From contig CALMJS010000012.1 in the NCBI GenBank assembly GCA_937864535.1, forward strand, positions 1-64,000: a stretch of 64,000 bases of DNA. The letters run 5' to 3'. Made by a program: the position numbers and the translations under genes. Origin of the DNA: an uncultured Paracoccaceae bacterium (GTDB taxonomy: Bacteria; Pseudomonadota; Alphaproteobacteria; Rhodobacterales; Rhodobacteraceae). The notes under the pieces are model-generated. The model did no database searches. It worked only from the letters and a program-made list of their open reading frames with translations, and was not told the origin of the DNA. Below are positions 1-10,691 of the stretch, one piece after another (position 1 is the first letter of the stretch; each line of letters begins with the position of its first letter).

Positions 1-3000
1 TCGGGGTTCTGGGTACAAACGCCGACCGGGCAGGTGTTCGACTGGCACTGACGCACCATGATACAGCCCATCGCGATCAGGGCAGCCGTACCGATACCGA
101 ATTCTTCGGCACCCAGCATCGCAGCCATGACGATATCGCGGCCCGTCCGCAAACCACCATCGGTCCGCAGCGTGACGCGGTCGCGCAGGTTGTTCATCGA
201 CAGAACCTGATGCGCTTCGGTCAGACCCATTTCCCACGGCAGACCCGCGTATTTGATCGAGGTCGCAGGCGACGCACCGGTGCCGCCGTTGTGGCCAGAG
301 ATCAGGATGATGTCGGCCTTGGCCTTGGCCACGCCCGCAGCGATGGTACCAACGCCCGATGAGGCGACCAGCTTGACCGTGACCTTGCAGCGCGGGTTGA
401 TCTGCTTGAGATCGTAGATCAGCTGGGCCAGATCCTCGATCGAGTAGATGTCGTGGTGCGGCGGCGGTGAAATCAGCGTCACGCCCTTGGTCGAGTGGCG
501 CAGACGTGCGATCAGGTCGGTCACTTTCATGCCCGGCAGCTGACCACCTTCACCCGGCTTGGCCCCTTGGGCGACCTTGATTTCCAGTTCTTCACAGTGG
601 TTCAGGTATTCGGCAGTGACGCCGAAACGACCCGAAGCAACCTGCTTGATCTTGGCCGACGGGTTATCGCCGTTCGGTTCCGGAACAAAGTGCGCCGGAT
701 CCTCGCCACCCTCGCCCGAGTCGGACTTGGCACCGATGCGGTTCATCGCGACGTTCAGCAGTTTATGCGCCTCGGGCGACAGCGCCCCCAGCGACATGCC
801 CGGCGTCACGAAACGCTTGCGGATCGAGGTGATCGATTCCACCTCTTCGATCGGAACCGATTTGCCCATCGGTTTGATGGCCAAGAGGTCACGCAGGTGC
901 AGCGGCGGATTCGACTGCATCGAAGACGAGTACTGCTTCCACAGTTCATAGGACGCACGGTCACAGGCTGCCTGCAGCATGTGCATGGTCTGCGCTTCCC
1001 ATGCGTGCTTTTCCCCGGAACGGCGGGCTTTGTAGAAACCGCCGACCGGCAGAACGTCAACGCCGGACTTCCAGCCCTTGGCGTGTACTTCTTCCAGCTT
1101 GTGCTGGATGCCATGCAGACCGATACCCGAAATGCGGCTGTGCATGCCGGGGAAATATTCGGCGCACATGGCGCGCGACAGACCCACGGCTTCAAAGTTC
1201 AGACCGCCGCGATAGGACGACAGAACCGAAATGCCCATTTTCGACATGATCTTGAGCAGGCCACCGTCAACGGCCTCGCGATACTTGCGCATCGCATCCG
1301 ACAGGGACAGATCCAGCAAACCGCGGTTGATGCGGTCGGAAATGCTGTCCTGAGCCAGATAAGCGTTCACCGTGGTCGCACCGCAGCCGATCAGCACCGC
1401 AAAATAATGCGGGTCGATACATTCCGCCGCACGCACATTGAGCGACGTGAACGTACGCAGCCCTTTGCGGGTCAGCCACGAATGCACTGCCGAGGTCGCA
1501 AGGATCATCGGCATGGCAACGCGATCTTCGCCCTGCTTTTCATCGGTCAGAACCAGATGGCCCGCACCCGAACGCACAGCGTCTTCGGCCTCGGCACGGA
1601 TACGTTCCAGCCCGTCACGCAGCGCGTCCTGACCCGCGCCAACCGGGAAGGTACAGTCGATGATGGTGACGCTGTCGCCGAACTGCTTGACCATCTGCGC
1701 AAACTCGGCGTTTGCAACAAACGGGCTCTCCAGAACCAGAATTTCGGTCTGGCTGCTGCTCTCGTCCAACACGTTCTTGAGGTTGCCAAACCGCGTCTTG
1801 AGCGACATCACGCGGGTTTCGCGCAAAGAGTCGATCGGCGGGTTGGTCACCTGGCTAAAGTTCTGGCGGAAGAAATGCGACAGCGGGCGGTACTGTTTAG
1901 ACAGAACCGCGGCCGGCGTGTCATCGCCCATCGAGGCGATCATTTCCTTGCCGTCTTCGGCCATCGGCGTCAGAACCTGTTCCAGTTCTTCCAGCGTAAA
2001 GCCGGCGGCGATCTGACGCTTGCGCAGCTCGCCCCCCGAGAACATCGCCGTTTCCGGGACGTCGCGCATCATTTCGTTCAGATCGACGACCTTTTCGATC
2101 CAGTCGCCGAACGGCTGGCTCGAGGCTAGACGGTCCTTGATCTGGGTGTCGTGGTAGAGCTTGCCCTCTTTCATATCGACAGCAATCAACTGACCCGGCC
2201 CGAGAGCGCCCTTTTCAACGACGGTCGCTTCGTCGGTCGGAACCATGCCCACTTCGGAACCGGCAATCAGCATGCCGTCGCCGGTGACGACATAGCGCAT
2301 CGGACGCAGACCGTTACGGTCCAGACCACCACAAACCCAGCGACCATCGGTCATCGCCAGAGCGGCGGGGCCATCCCACGGCTCCATCACGGCGTTGCAG
2401 TAGGAATACATATCCTGCCACGCCTTGGGCATATCGACGGCCTGCTTGGACCATGCTTCGGGGACGAGCATCGTCTTGGCCATCGGCGCCGAACGACCAG
2501 CGCGCACCAGCACTTCGAACACAGCGTCCAGCGCACCCGAGTCAGAGGTCGCGGCGGGGATGATCGGCTTGATGTCTTCGGCCATGTCGCCAAAGGTCGA
2601 AGAGGCCATACGGATTTCGTGGCTCTTCATCCAGTTGACGTTGCCCTTGAGCGTGTTGATCTCACCGTTGTGAGCCAACATGCGGAACGGCTGTGCCAGC
2701 TTCCATTCCGGGAAAGTGTTGGTCGAATACCGCTGGTGATAAATCGCAAAGGCGGATTCGAAGCGCACGTCTTCCAGATCGGGGTAGAACACCGATACCT
2801 GTTCGGCCAGCATCATGCCCTTGTAAATGATCGACCGGCAGGACAGCGAGCAGACATAGAGCGTCGGAACCTGAGCGGCCAGCGCAGCCTTTTCGATGCG
2901 GCGACGAATAATATAGAGTTCGCGCTCGAACTGCTCTTCGTCGATGTCCTTGTCACAGCGGATCAGTATCTGTTCGATTTCCGGACGGGTGGCATTTGCC

Positions 3001-3461
3001 TTTTCGCCCAGACATTCGGTGCTGACCGGAACGTGACGCCAGCCATAGATATAGTGACCCATCCGCAGGACTTCGGATTCAACGATCGTCCGGCAACGTT
3101 CCTGGGCGCCAAAATCGGTACGCGGCAGGAATACCTGACCCACAGCGATCCGCTTGTTCATGTCGGGCTCGTGGCCGGTGCGACGGATCTGGTCGTAGAA
3201 GAACGGAACAGGGATCTGCACGTGAATACCTGCGCCGTCGCCGGTCTTGCCGTCGGCGTCAACGGCACCACGGTGCCAAATCGCGCGCAGCGCAGTGATG
3301 CCCTTGTCCACAACGCTCCGCGACGGTTTCCCGTCCAGCGCAACGACCAAGCCAACGCCGCAGGACGAATGTTCGTCATCGTCGCGGTACAGGCTGTTTT
3401 CGGCCATCCACTTGCGTTTGGCCTCTTCGGTAGCGACCCAATGTTCGTCGTAAGTGGTCAT
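1..3461 (-). CDS. gltB: Glutamate synthase large subunit (partial, 3' end outside window)
   Basis: Minus-strand reading frame open from ATG at 3461 to the window edge; N-terminus [55 protein letters not shown] with the nucleophile-type Cys region of GltB; next to gltD. Confidence 0.95.
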   Translation of the reverse strand, partial: MTTYDEHWVATEEAKRKWMAENSLYRDDDEHSSCGVGLVVALDGKPSRSVVDKGITALRAIWHRGAVDADGKTGDGAGIHVQIPVPFFYDQIRRTGHEPDMNKRIAVGQVFLPRTDFGAQERCRTIVESEVLRMGHYIYGWRHVPVSTECLGEKANATRPEIEQILIRCDKDIDEEQFERELYIIRRRIEKAALAAQVPTLYVCSLSCRSIIYKGMMLAEQVSVFYPDLEDVRFESAFAIYHQRYSTNTFPEWKLAQPFRMLAHNGEINTLKGNVNWMKSHEIRMASSTFGDMAEDIKPIIPAATSDSGALDAVFEVLVRAGRSAPMAKTMLVPEAWSKQAVDMPKAWQDMYSYCNAVMEPWDGPAALAMTDGRWVCGGLDRNGLRPMRYVVTGDGMLIAGSEVGMVPTDEATVVEKGALGPGQLIAVDMKEGKLYHDTQIKDRLASSQPFGDWIEKVVDLNEMMRDVPETAMFSGGELRKRQIAAGFTLEELEQVLTPMAEDGKEMIASMGDDTPAAVLSKQYRPLSHFFRQNFSQVTNPPIDSLRETRVMSLKTRFGNLKNVLDESSSQTEILVLESPFVANAEFAQMVKQFGDSVTIIDCTFPVGAGQDALRDGLERIRAEAEDAVRSGAGHLVLTDEKQGEDRVAMPMILATSAVHSWLTRKGLRTFTSLNVRAAECIDPHYFAVLIGCGATTVNAYLAQDSISDRINRGLLDLSLSDAMRKYREAVDGGLLKIMSKMGISVLSSYRGGLNFEAVGLSRAMCAEYFPGMHSRISGIGLHGIQHKLEEVHAKGWKSGVDVLPVGGFYKARRSGEKHAWEAQTMHMLQAACDRASYELWKQYSSSMQSNPPLHLRDLLAIKPMGKSVPIEEVESITSIRKRFVTPGMSLGALSPEAHKLLNVAMNRIGAKSDSGEGGEDPAHFVPEPNGDNPSAKIKQVASGRFGVTAEYLNHCEELEIKVAQGAKPGEGGQLPGMKVTDLIARLRHSTKGVTLISPPPHHDIYSIEDLAQLIYDLKQINPRCKVTVKLVASSGVGTIAAGVAKAKADIILISGHNGGTGASPATSIKYAGLPWEMGLTEAHQVLSMNNLRDRVTLRTDGGLRTGRDIVMAAMLGAEEFGIGTAALIAMGCIMVRQCQSNTCPVGVCTQNP

Positions 3462-4183
3462 GAGGCATCTCCTTTAACCTTGGGATGGACGGGGGCGCGG
3501 GACATAACCGCGTCACAGCCATACTGGGGATTGACGGTCAGGAATCCGGGTTCCCCCGGAAAAGCGAAGTCCACCGGCGTATCGTCGGCGTCATAGGTCT
3601 CTTCATCCGTTTTGATGGTGCTGGTTCCGGGCAGGAAACGGCCCCATTCACGGCTGATAAATTCGTTGCCAGCAGAGCGCCACATCTCGGCGCCTTCGGC
3701 GTCATAGGCGATCATGGAAAATTCGGTCTGATCCAAGGTAACACCGTCGATCACGACGGTTTTTCCGGTCAGGCTGTCCTGTCCCACGAACCGCATCATC
3801 CCCGCCTGAGGCGAGTCTGTGCGGAAATCGAAACTGTCATGCGCCATCGCCAGCAATTCGGTCAGCGAGGCAGGATCGGCCGGATCCGCCATCAGGGATT
3901 CGGAGATCCCTCTGGCAATGCTCAGGCTCTCGATCCACTGCGTTTCCGCGTCGATGACCCCGGCATAGACCATGCCGTCCGGCGTATAGGACACAGTGCG
4001 CTGCCAACCGGTCGGATCGGCGGCGCAGGTAAAATAATGCTGCACTTCGCAGCTACGGATTTGCACCGTAACCTTGGCGGTACAGCCTTCGGGCAGGGTG
4101 ACCTGCTGAGCAGCAGCCGGCATGCCATATCCGGCGGCAAAAGCCACCGAACACAGGCACATCAGACGGCTCCGCAGGATCAT
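3458..4183 (-). CDS. Hypothetical secreted protein between gltD and gltB
   Basis: 241-aa ORF with N-terminal signal peptide ([27 protein letters not shown]); stop overlaps gltB start by 4 nt. Confidence 0.8.
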   Translation of the reverse strand: MILRSRLMCLCSVAFAAGYGMPAAAQQVTLPEGCTAKVTVQIRSCEVQHYFTCAADPTGWQRTVSYTPDGMVYAGVIDAETQWIESLSIARGISESLMADPADPASLTELLAMAHDSFDFRTDSPQAGMMRFVGQDSLTGKTVVIDGVTLDQTEFSMIAYDAEGAEMWRSAGNEFISREWGRFLPGTSTIKTDEETYDADDTPVDFAFPGEPGFLTVNPQYGCDAVMSRAPVHPKVKGDAS

Positions 4184-4192
4184 CTTGTTCCC

Positions 4193-5626
4193 TTACTCGG
4201 CTGCGACGCTGGCAGCCTGATTGAACTGGCCCAAGATCGCCTGAGCGGCCTCGCGGCCGTCACGGATCGCCCAGACCACCAACGAGGCACCGCGCACGAT
4301 GTCGCCAGCGGCGTAAACGCCCGGCAGGCTGGTCTTGCCGGTGCCGAACTCGGCCTTGACGGTGCCCCAACGGGTGACGTCCAGACCATCGGTGCCCCAG
4401 AGTTTCGGCAGGTCTTCGGGCTCAAAACCCAGCGCCTTGATCACGAGGTCGGCCTTTTCGACGTAGTCGGCACCCTCGATCACTTCGGGCGAACGGCGGC
4501 CGGACGCATCGGGTGCACCCAGACGCATTTTCTGCACCTGAACGCCGTTGACCGGATTGCCCTCAAAGCCCTTGGGCGCGGCGAGCCAGACGAACTCGAC
4601 GCCTTCTTCCTCGGCGTTCTGGGTTTCGCGCTGCGAACCGGGCATGTTGGCGCGGTCACGACGGTACAAACACTTGACCGAGCTGGCGCGCTGACGAATG
4701 GCGGTCCGCACGCAGTCCATCGCCGTGTCGCCGCCGCCGATCACGACGACCGACTTGCCTTCGGCGTTCAATTCGCCCGAATCGTATTCCGGAACGGCAT
4801 CGCCAAAGTTTTTGCGGTTCGATGCGGTCAGATAGTCGAGCGCACGGACAATACCGGTCGCATCTGCGCCCGGATCACGCAGGTCGCGCGATTTGTACAC
4901 ACCCGTCGCGATCAGTACCGCGTCATGCTTCGCCTTCAAATCCGCAAAGGAAATGGTGACGCCCACGTCGCAGTTGTGCACGAATTCAACGCCGCTGGAC
5001 TTCAGCAGATCATAGCGACGCATCACGACATCCTTTTCCAGCTTGAAGCCGGGGATGCCGTAGGTCAGCAGACCGCCAGCGCGGTCATAACGGTCATAGA
5101 CCGTGACCTGAACGCCAGCGCGACGCAGCATGTCAGCCGCAGCCAGACCCGCCGGACCAGCACCGATGATGCCAACCGATTCCTTGCGCTCGGTGTGCGG
5201 CTTGATGGCCTGAACCCAGCCTTCTTCCCATGCGGTGTCGGTGATGAATTTCTCGACCGAACCGATCGTCACAGTGCCGTGGCCGGACTGTTCGATCACA
5301 CAGTTGCCTTCACACAGACGGTCCTGCGGGCAGATGCGGCCACAGATTTCCGGGAATGTGTTGGTGGCCTGACTGATCTGATAGGCCTCTTCCAGACGGC
5401 CAGCGGCGGTCATGCGCAGCCAGTCAGGGATGTTATTGTGCAGCGGGCAGTGCGCCTGACAGTACGGAACACCGCACTGGCTGCAACGGCTCGCCTGTTC
5501 CTCAGCCTTGGCGGCGGCGAACTCGGCATAAATCTCGTTAAAGTCCTGACGACGGTCATCAGCCGACCGCTTGGTGGGCATGTCGCGGCCAACCGTCACG
5601 AACTTGAGCATCTTTTCAGTAGCCAC
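4193..5626 (-). CDS. gltD: Glutamate synthase small subunit
   Basis: 477 aa; Cys-cluster N-terminus (CSQCGVPYCQAHCPLHNNIPDWL), GAGPAGLAAADMLRRAG and GGGDTAMDCVRTAIR nucleotide-binding motifs. Confidence 0.96.
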   Translation of the reverse strand: MATEKMLKFVTVGRDMPTKRSADDRRQDFNEIYAEFAAAKAEEQASRCSQCGVPYCQAHCPLHNNIPDWLRMTAAGRLEEAYQISQATNTFPEICGRICPQDRLCEGNCVIEQSGHGTVTIGSVEKFITDTAWEEGWVQAIKPHTERKESVGIIGAGPAGLAAADMLRRAGVQVTVYDRYDRAGGLLTYGIPGFKLEKDVVMRRYDLLKSSGVEFVHNCDVGVTISFADLKAKHDAVLIATGVYKSRDLRDPGADATGIVRALDYLTASNRKNFGDAVPEYDSGELNAEGKSVVVIGGGDTAMDCVRTAIRQRASSVKCLYRRDRANMPGSQRETQNAEEEGVEFVWLAAPKGFEGNPVNGVQVQKMRLGAPDASGRRSPEVIEGADYVEKADLVIKALGFEPEDLPKLWGTDGLDVTRWGTVKAEFGTGKTSLPGVYAAGDIVRGASLVVWAIRDGREAAQAILGQFNQAASVAAE

Positions 5627-5695
5627 AGGCCATCCTCCGCAAAGTCTTCGGAGCGCCTGAATAAAACCATCCGCCGGAAAAGAAAAGTCAGCACA

Positions 5696-5766
5696 ACTGA
5701 CCTAAATGGGAGGATTTTGGGGTCTTGGGAAATTATTTCCTCCAAAACCCGAAAAACTAGGTCAGT
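5696..5766. repeat. Imperfect long inverted repeat between uppP and gltD
   Basis: ACTGACCTA (5696-5704) and TAGGTCAGT (5758-5766) are perfect reverse complements; a second inner arm pairs GGATTTTGGGG with CCTCCAAAACC with one mismatch and one wobble. Confidence 0.7.
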
Positions 5767-5796
5767 ATGTGTTACTTAAATGCCAAAAATTGCGTC

Positions 5797-6594
5797 TTAG
5801 GCCATTAGTCCTGCCGCAGAAAGCGCCAACAGGCCACCGCCAAAGATGATTCGATAAATCGCAAAGGCTGTAAATTTGTTGGAGCGAATAAAGCCGAGCA
5901 GCCATTTGACCGACACAAAGGCAGTCACCATCGAAACGACAAACGCGATTCCCAGCCCGGTCCAATCCTCTGCCACAGCGGTCGAGTCGGTAAACTGCTT
6001 GAGCAATTCATAGGCGCTAGCAGCGTACATCGTCGGAATGCCGACCAGAAACGCGAACTCGGTCGCTGCGGGGCGGTTCGACGTACCGAGCAACATCGCC
6101 ACAAAAATCGTGGTCCCAGACCGCGACAGGCCCGGAAAAATCCCGGCGACGATCTGCGCAATCCCGACGGCGATCGCCACCATCATCGTGATTTGCGCGG
6201 CATCCGGTTTACGTTCGGCCAGTTTTTCAGCGGCAATCATCCAGAACCCGCCCAGAACCAAGGCCCAAGCCACCGGCTGCACGGTTTCCGGCAATTCAAA
6301 GCCCAGCTTTTTGACGACCAGCCCCAAAACCGAGGTGATCAGAAACGCCACCGTGAGTTTGACCAGATAGTCGCGGTTTTCAGCGTCCCGCCAACCGCTC
6401 ACGAGACCGACAATCCGCTGCCAGTAGATCAGCGTTACCGCCAAAATCGCGCCGGCCTGAATCACGATGTTGTACATATCTGACCGCGCGCCCAGCCAAT
6501 GCTGCGCGAGCAGCAAATGGCCAGTGCTGGAAATCGGCAGAAATTCGGTCACACCCTCGATCACGCCGAGGATGACGTCGTTCAGATAGCTCAT
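5797..6594 (-). CDS. uppP: Undecaprenyl-diphosphatase
   Basis: 265 aa; GVTEFLPISSTGHLLL and FPGLSRSGTTI motifs typical of BacA/UppP. Confidence 0.96.
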   Translation of the reverse strand: MSYLNDVILGVIEGVTEFLPISSTGHLLLAQHWLGARSDMYNIVIQAGAILAVTLIYWQRIVGLVSGWRDAENRDYLVKLTVAFLITSVLGLVVKKLGFELPETVQPVAWALVLGGFWMIAAEKLAERKPDAAQITMMVAIAVGIAQIVAGIFPGLSRSGTTIFVAMLLGTSNRPAATEFAFLVGIPTMYAASAYELLKQFTDSTAVAEDWTGLGIAFVVSMVTAFVSVKWLLGFIRSNKFTAFAIYRIIFGGGLLALSAAGLMA

Positions 6595-6637
6595 ATCAAA
6601 ATCTTCTTCTCAATAGGCCTGAACGACGCGGAACCGA

Positions 6638-7621
6638 TCAGGCGTTCTTCAAATTCTTTGCAGACTTCTTGATTGCATCGTACTGACCCGACGGGCGGAA
6701 TCGCCAGAGGTAATCGGGCAGAACGGCCTCCAAATCGGTCGGAACGATGCCCAAATCAGCAAAACCGCGGGCTTGTGCCGATACGACGTTATCTTTGCTC
6801 AGGTTCTTGACCTGATCAGTGGTCACCGGGGCCTTAACGATCCCGAGGCTCAGCGACTGAACAGCGCCAAGCACGCCAGCGACGATCTTGGCGATACCAA
6901 ACGGCAGATTGATCACCAGACGGCGGCGATCAATCACACGCAGCATTTGCGCCATCAGATCACGGAATGTCGCAACATCGGGCCCGCCCAATTCGTAGAT
7001 GCCGGCAGCGGCCCGACCGGTTGCGGCGACGACAGCGGCCTGCGCCACGTCATCGACCCAGACCGGCTGGAATTTGGTATCCGCACCGACAATCGGCAGA
7101 ACCGGGCCAAACCGCGTCATGCCGGCGAATTTGTTAAAGAACTGGTCCTCGCTGCCAAAGATTACCGAAGGCCGCAGAATCACAGCGGACGGAAACGCCG
7201 CGAGCACAGCAGCCTCGCCCTCACCCTTGGTCCGGGCATAATCGCTGTCCGAAGATGCATCGGCCCCGATCGCGGAAATCTGCACCAACTGCGAGACACC
7301 CTGCGCAGCAGCGATGCGGGCAATGCGGGCTGCGCCATCTGCCTGAACCGATTCAAAGGTGTTAGGCCCTTTGGGCGCCAGAATACCGACGCAGTTTACC
7401 ACGGCATCGGCCCCATCCATAACCGCAGCAACGCTCGCATCGTCGCGGATATTGCAGAACACAGGCTCTACCTGACCGACAACACCGTAAGGCTTGACGA
7501 AAAGTGCCTCGTTCGGATTGCGGACCGCCACACGAACGCGCCAGCCCTCTTTGGCCATGCGACGCGCAATATAACGACCGACAAACCCTGAACCGCCGTA
7601 GATGGTGACTAGCTTAGACAT
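6638..7621 (-). CDS. NAD(P)-binding protein, complex I NDUFA9-like family
   Basis: 327 aa; GGSGFVGRYIARRMAKEGWRVRVAVRNP Rossmann motif and NDUFA9-like context. Confidence 0.85.
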   Translation of the reverse strand: MSKLVTIYGGSGFVGRYIARRMAKEGWRVRVAVRNPNEALFVKPYGVVGQVEPVFCNIRDDASVAAVMDGADAVVNCVGILAPKGPNTFESVQADGAARIARIAAAQGVSQLVQISAIGADASSDSDYARTKGEGEAAVLAAFPSAVILRPSVIFGSEDQFFNKFAGMTRFGPVLPIVGADTKFQPVWVDDVAQAAVVAATGRAAAGIYELGGPDVATFRDLMAQMLRVIDRRRLVINLPFGIAKIVAGVLGAVQSLSLGIVKAPVTTDQVKNLSKDNVVSAQARGFADLGIVPTDLEAVLPDYLWRFRPSGQYDAIKKSAKNLKNA

Positions 7622-7775
7622 GGGGCGCCTCTTTTCTTAACTTGGCCACGGTTTACCCCTCGGACCCCTTGCAGACAAGGCGCAAAGCAAGATGGTTTTT
7701 AGGTTTTGAAAAAAGTTGCATTTTTCCCGTTGACACCCCCCGCGCTCACATCTAGAAGCCCGCTCACACCATCTG

Positions 7776-7862
7776 GCCCAGATGGCGGAATTGGTAGACG
7801 CGCTGGTTTCAGGTACCAGTGGCTTAACGGCCGTGGAGGTTCGAGTCCTCTTCTGGGCACCA
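7776..7862 (+). tRNA. tRNA-Leu(CAG), CCA encoded
   Basis: Acceptor GCCCAGA/TCTGGGC, anticodon loop TTCAGGT (CAG) closed by CTGGT/ACCAG, long class II variable arm, GGTTCGAGTCC T arm, 3' CCA. Confidence 0.97.
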
Positions 7863-7889
7863 AATTTCCCAGCAATGGGAAAGCGTTAG

Positions 7890-7917
7890 CAGGCTCCTTC
7901 GGGAGCCTGTTCGCTTT
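7890..7917 (+). terminator. Intrinsic terminator-like hairpin after tRNA-Leu
   Basis: CAGGCTCC-TTCG-GGAGCCTG 8-bp stem with TTCG tetraloop followed by T-rich TTCGCTTTT. Confidence 0.6.
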
Positions 7918-8024
7918 TGTGGGTCCCGGTCTCCGTCAGATTGAACTGCACGGGCCGACCAACGGTCTGTTGCGAAACGGTCGCCCGTCCACTATCCCCT
8001 TGAGCAAGCGTAAAAGAGGCTGAA

Positions 8025-8636
8025 ATGGCAAATTTCCTTTACAAAAATGATCTGCCAGCCGGGGTCGATTTGGGGTCAATCGTCGCCATTGATTGCGAAA
8101 CCATGGGCCTCAATCCGCATCGGGATCGCCTGTGCCTGATCCAGATGTCGGGCGGCGACGGCAATTGCCATATCGTTCAGGTCGATCTGGGCCAAACCGA
8201 GGCCCCGAATCTGTGCAAGATGCTGACCGACCCCAAGGTCCTAAAGCTGTTCCACTTTGGCCGATTTGACATTGCCGCGCTCTACAATGCCTTTGGTGCC
8301 CTAGCCGCACCGGTCTACTGCACCAAGATCGCATCGAAAATGGTACGAACCTTTACGGATCGTCACGGGCTAAAATACCTGCTGCAGGAAATGGTGGGCG
8401 TCGATATTTCCAAACAACAACAGCAATCGGACTGGGGTGCACAGACCTTGACCGATGCCCAGTTGGACTATGCGGCCTCTGATGTGTTGTACCTGCACCG
8501 GCTAAAGGTCGAATTGGACAAACGACTCGCCAGAGAAGGTCGCGCGGAATTGGCGCAGTCCTGTTTTGATTTTCTGCCCACCCGGGCACGGCTGGACCTC
8601 TTGGGGTGGATCACGCCCGATATATTCGAGCATTAA
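8025..8636 (+). CDS. rnd: Ribonuclease D-like 3'-5' exonuclease (short form)
   Basis: 203 aa; DEDD exonuclease motifs AIDCETMGL and LDYAASDVLYLHRL; no HRDC tail. Confidence 0.9.
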   Translation: MANFLYKNDLPAGVDLGSIVAIDCETMGLNPHRDRLCLIQMSGGDGNCHIVQVDLGQTEAPNLCKMLTDPKVLKLFHFGRFDIAALYNAFGALAAPVYCTKIASKMVRTFTDRHGLKYLLQEMVGVDISKQQQQSDWGAQTLTDAQLDYAASDVLYLHRLKVELDKRLAREGRAELAQSCFDFLPTRARLDLLGWITPDIFEH

Positions 8637-9601
8637 TGATGGACAGATCCCGCTTTATCGCCACCGCCCGCCGCGTCGTGACCGAAGAATCCGCAGCACT
8701 CTCCACGCTGGCACAGACGCTGGGGGACGATCTGGCCGCCGCCGCGCAGGCCATTCTCGAGGCGCCGGGCCGGGTGATCGTATCAGGCATGGGAAAATCG
8801 GGGCATATCGGGCGCAAGATCGCCGCGACTCTGTCCAGCACCGGAACACCCGCCCATTTTGTACACCCCGCCGAGGCATCGCACGGCGATTTGGGGATGA
8901 TCTCCAAGGGTGACGTGGTGCTGATTCTGTCCAATTCCGGCGAAACCCCCGAATTGGCCGACCTGATCGCGCACACGCGCCGCTTTGGCATAACGATGAT
9001 TGGCGTCGCGTCACGCCCCGACAGCACCCTGATGCAGCAGGCCGATGTCCGATTGGTCCTGCCACAGCTGGGCGAGGCCTGTGGTCATGGCGTTGTGCCG
9101 ACCCTGTCAACCTCGATGACTCTGGCACTTGGCGACGCGTTAGCGGTAGGCCTGATGGAGCATCGCGACTTTGGCGCCGAGCATTTCCGGCAGTTCCATC
9201 CGGGCGGCAAACTGGGCGCGCGCCTGTCCAAGGTCCGCGACCTGATGCACGCTGGAGAATCGCTACCTCTGACGACCGTGACCAGCCCGATGTCTGAATG
9301 CCTGCTGACCATCAGCCAAAAAGGCTTCGGTGTCGTCGGCGTCACCGAGGACGATGAACTGGTCGGGATCATCACGGATGGCGACCTGCGTCGTCATATG
9401 GATGGCCTACTGGATCGAACCGCCGGCGAGGTGATGACCAAGGCACCGCGGACCATCGGTCCCGACGCGCTGGCCGCCGAAGCCGTCGCGGTGATGAACG
9501 ACAAGAAAATCACCTGCCTGTTTGTGGTCGATCCCAAGGGATCACAACATGCCGTCGGCATTCTGCATATCCATGACTGCCTGCGGGCCGGGGTGGTCTA
9601 G
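8636..9601 (+). CDS. kdsD: D-arabinose-5-phosphate isomerase, KpsF/GutQ family
   Basis: SIS domain (GMGKSGHIGRKIAATLSSTGTPAHFVHPAEASHGDLG) plus two CBS-type repeats; start MMDRSRF overlaps rnd stop by 1 nt. Confidence 0.92.
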   Translation: MMDRSRFIATARRVVTEESAALSTLAQTLGDDLAAAAQAILEAPGRVIVSGMGKSGHIGRKIAATLSSTGTPAHFVHPAEASHGDLGMISKGDVVLILSNSGETPELADLIAHTRRFGITMIGVASRPDSTLMQQADVRLVLPQLGEACGHGVVPTLSTSMTLALGDALAVGLMEHRDFGAEHFRQFHPGGKLGARLSKVRDLMHAGESLPLTTVTSPMSECLLTISQKGFGVVGVTEDDELVGIITDGDLRRHMDGLLDRTAGEVMTKAPRTIGPDALAAEAVAVMNDKKITCLFVVDPKGSQHAVGILHIHDCLRAGVV

Positions 9602-9604
9602 ATC

Positions 9605-10192
9605 GTGCGCGACAACGCCTATAGCCAGTTTGTGTCCTACGCCAAGGTCATCCTGCCGCTGATTTCGCTGGCTCTTTTGTCGACGCTGTTTCTCTTTGCC
9701 CGGCCTTCCGGCAATGGATCGGACATCCCCTACGCCGACATCGAGAGTATCGCCCGTGAACCGCGCCTAAACGGCCCGGATATTTCCGGCGTCACAGAAA
9801 CCGGCGGTGCATTTTCCATCGCGGCCGACGTCGCGCGGCCCATAGATACTGAGGATGGCAGCTTTGCGATCGAAGGCATCAACATCACGCTCGAATCCCC
9901 GACAGGACAGGCGGTGCAGTTGACTGCCGGACAGGGCACGCTCCTTGAGAGTCTGAACCGCGTTATTTTCGACAACCTCGTGCGGTTGGCCTCTAACGAC
10001 GGCTATCTGATGGAAATGCGGGGCCTGATTGCCGACCTCGATCAGGGTCATCTCGAATCAACCGCACCGTTGGAAATCCGTGCGCCCTTTGGCAGCCTGA
10101 CGGCCGGTCATATGGAAGTGATCCAGACCGGATCGACCGTTCAAATGAATTTCAATCAAGGCGTCACGCTGATATACCAGCCCCCGAACTGA
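9605..10192 (+). CDS. lptC: LPS export ABC transporter periplasmic protein LptC
   Basis: 195 aa with GTG start, N-terminal TM, located between kdsD and lptA/lptB. Confidence 0.85.
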   Translation: MRDNAYSQFVSYAKVILPLISLALLSTLFLFARPSGNGSDIPYADIESIAREPRLNGPDISGVTETGGAFSIAADVARPIDTEDGSFAIEGINITLESPTGQAVQLTAGQGTLLESLNRVIFDNLVRLASNDGYLMEMRGLIADLDQGHLESTAPLEIRAPFGSLTAGHMEVIQTGSTVQMNFNQGVTLIYQPPN

Positions 10193-10202
10193 GGATATAA
10201 CC

Positions 10203-10691
10203 GTGCGATATTTGGCTCTTTGCGTTGCTCTGATCCTGTCTGTGACCGTTACTGCGACGGCACAGACCAATGTCGATCTCGGCGGCTTCCAGGCTGATCC
10301 TACAGCACCCGTTGAAATCAACGCTGACAACCTGTCTGTCGATCAGGCAACTGGACGCGCTGTTTTCAGCGGGAATGTCTCTATTACGCAGGGCGACCTG
10401 AACATCACCGCCGGTCTGGTCGAGATTACCTATGACGGCACTTCGGGCCAAATGACGCATCTCACCGCCGGCCAAGGCGTTATCTTTGTGACCGAAACCG
10501 ACTCGGCCAAGGCCGAGACGGCAGAGTATGACCTGGTGGCACAAACGCTGGCTATGGCGGGCGGTGTCACCCTGACCCAAGGCGCCAGCACGATTTCTGC
10601 GGACAGCATGACGGTCAATCTGGCGACGGGCGCAGCGCAATTGGACGGACGGGTCACGACGACCTTTGTCCAGACAGGCGGAAATGAATGA
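10203..10691 (+). CDS. lptA: Lipopolysaccharide transport periplasmic protein LptA
   Basis: 162 aa, signal peptide, OstA-like repeats (PVEINADNLSVDQATGRAVFSGNVSITQGDLNITA). Confidence 0.9.
   Translation: MRYLALCVALILSVTVTATAQTNVDLGGFQADPTAPVEINADNLSVDQATGRAVFSGNVSITQGDLNITAGLVEITYDGTSGQMTHLTAGQGVIFVTETDSAKAETAEYDLVAQTLAMAGGVTLTQGASTISADSMTVNLATGAAQLDGRVTTTFVQTGGNE

Noticed and set aside
495-3596. Long plus-strand ORFs (544 and 481 aa) opposite gltB
   Set aside because: Antisense to a strongly supported coding frame; compositions rich in H/R/Q/D with no domain motifs, a usual artefact of codon bias in GC-rich DNA.
3485-5779. 764-aa plus-strand ORF opposite gltD
   Set aside because: Shadow ORF antisense to gltD and the secreted protein gene; no RBS, no recognisable protein features.
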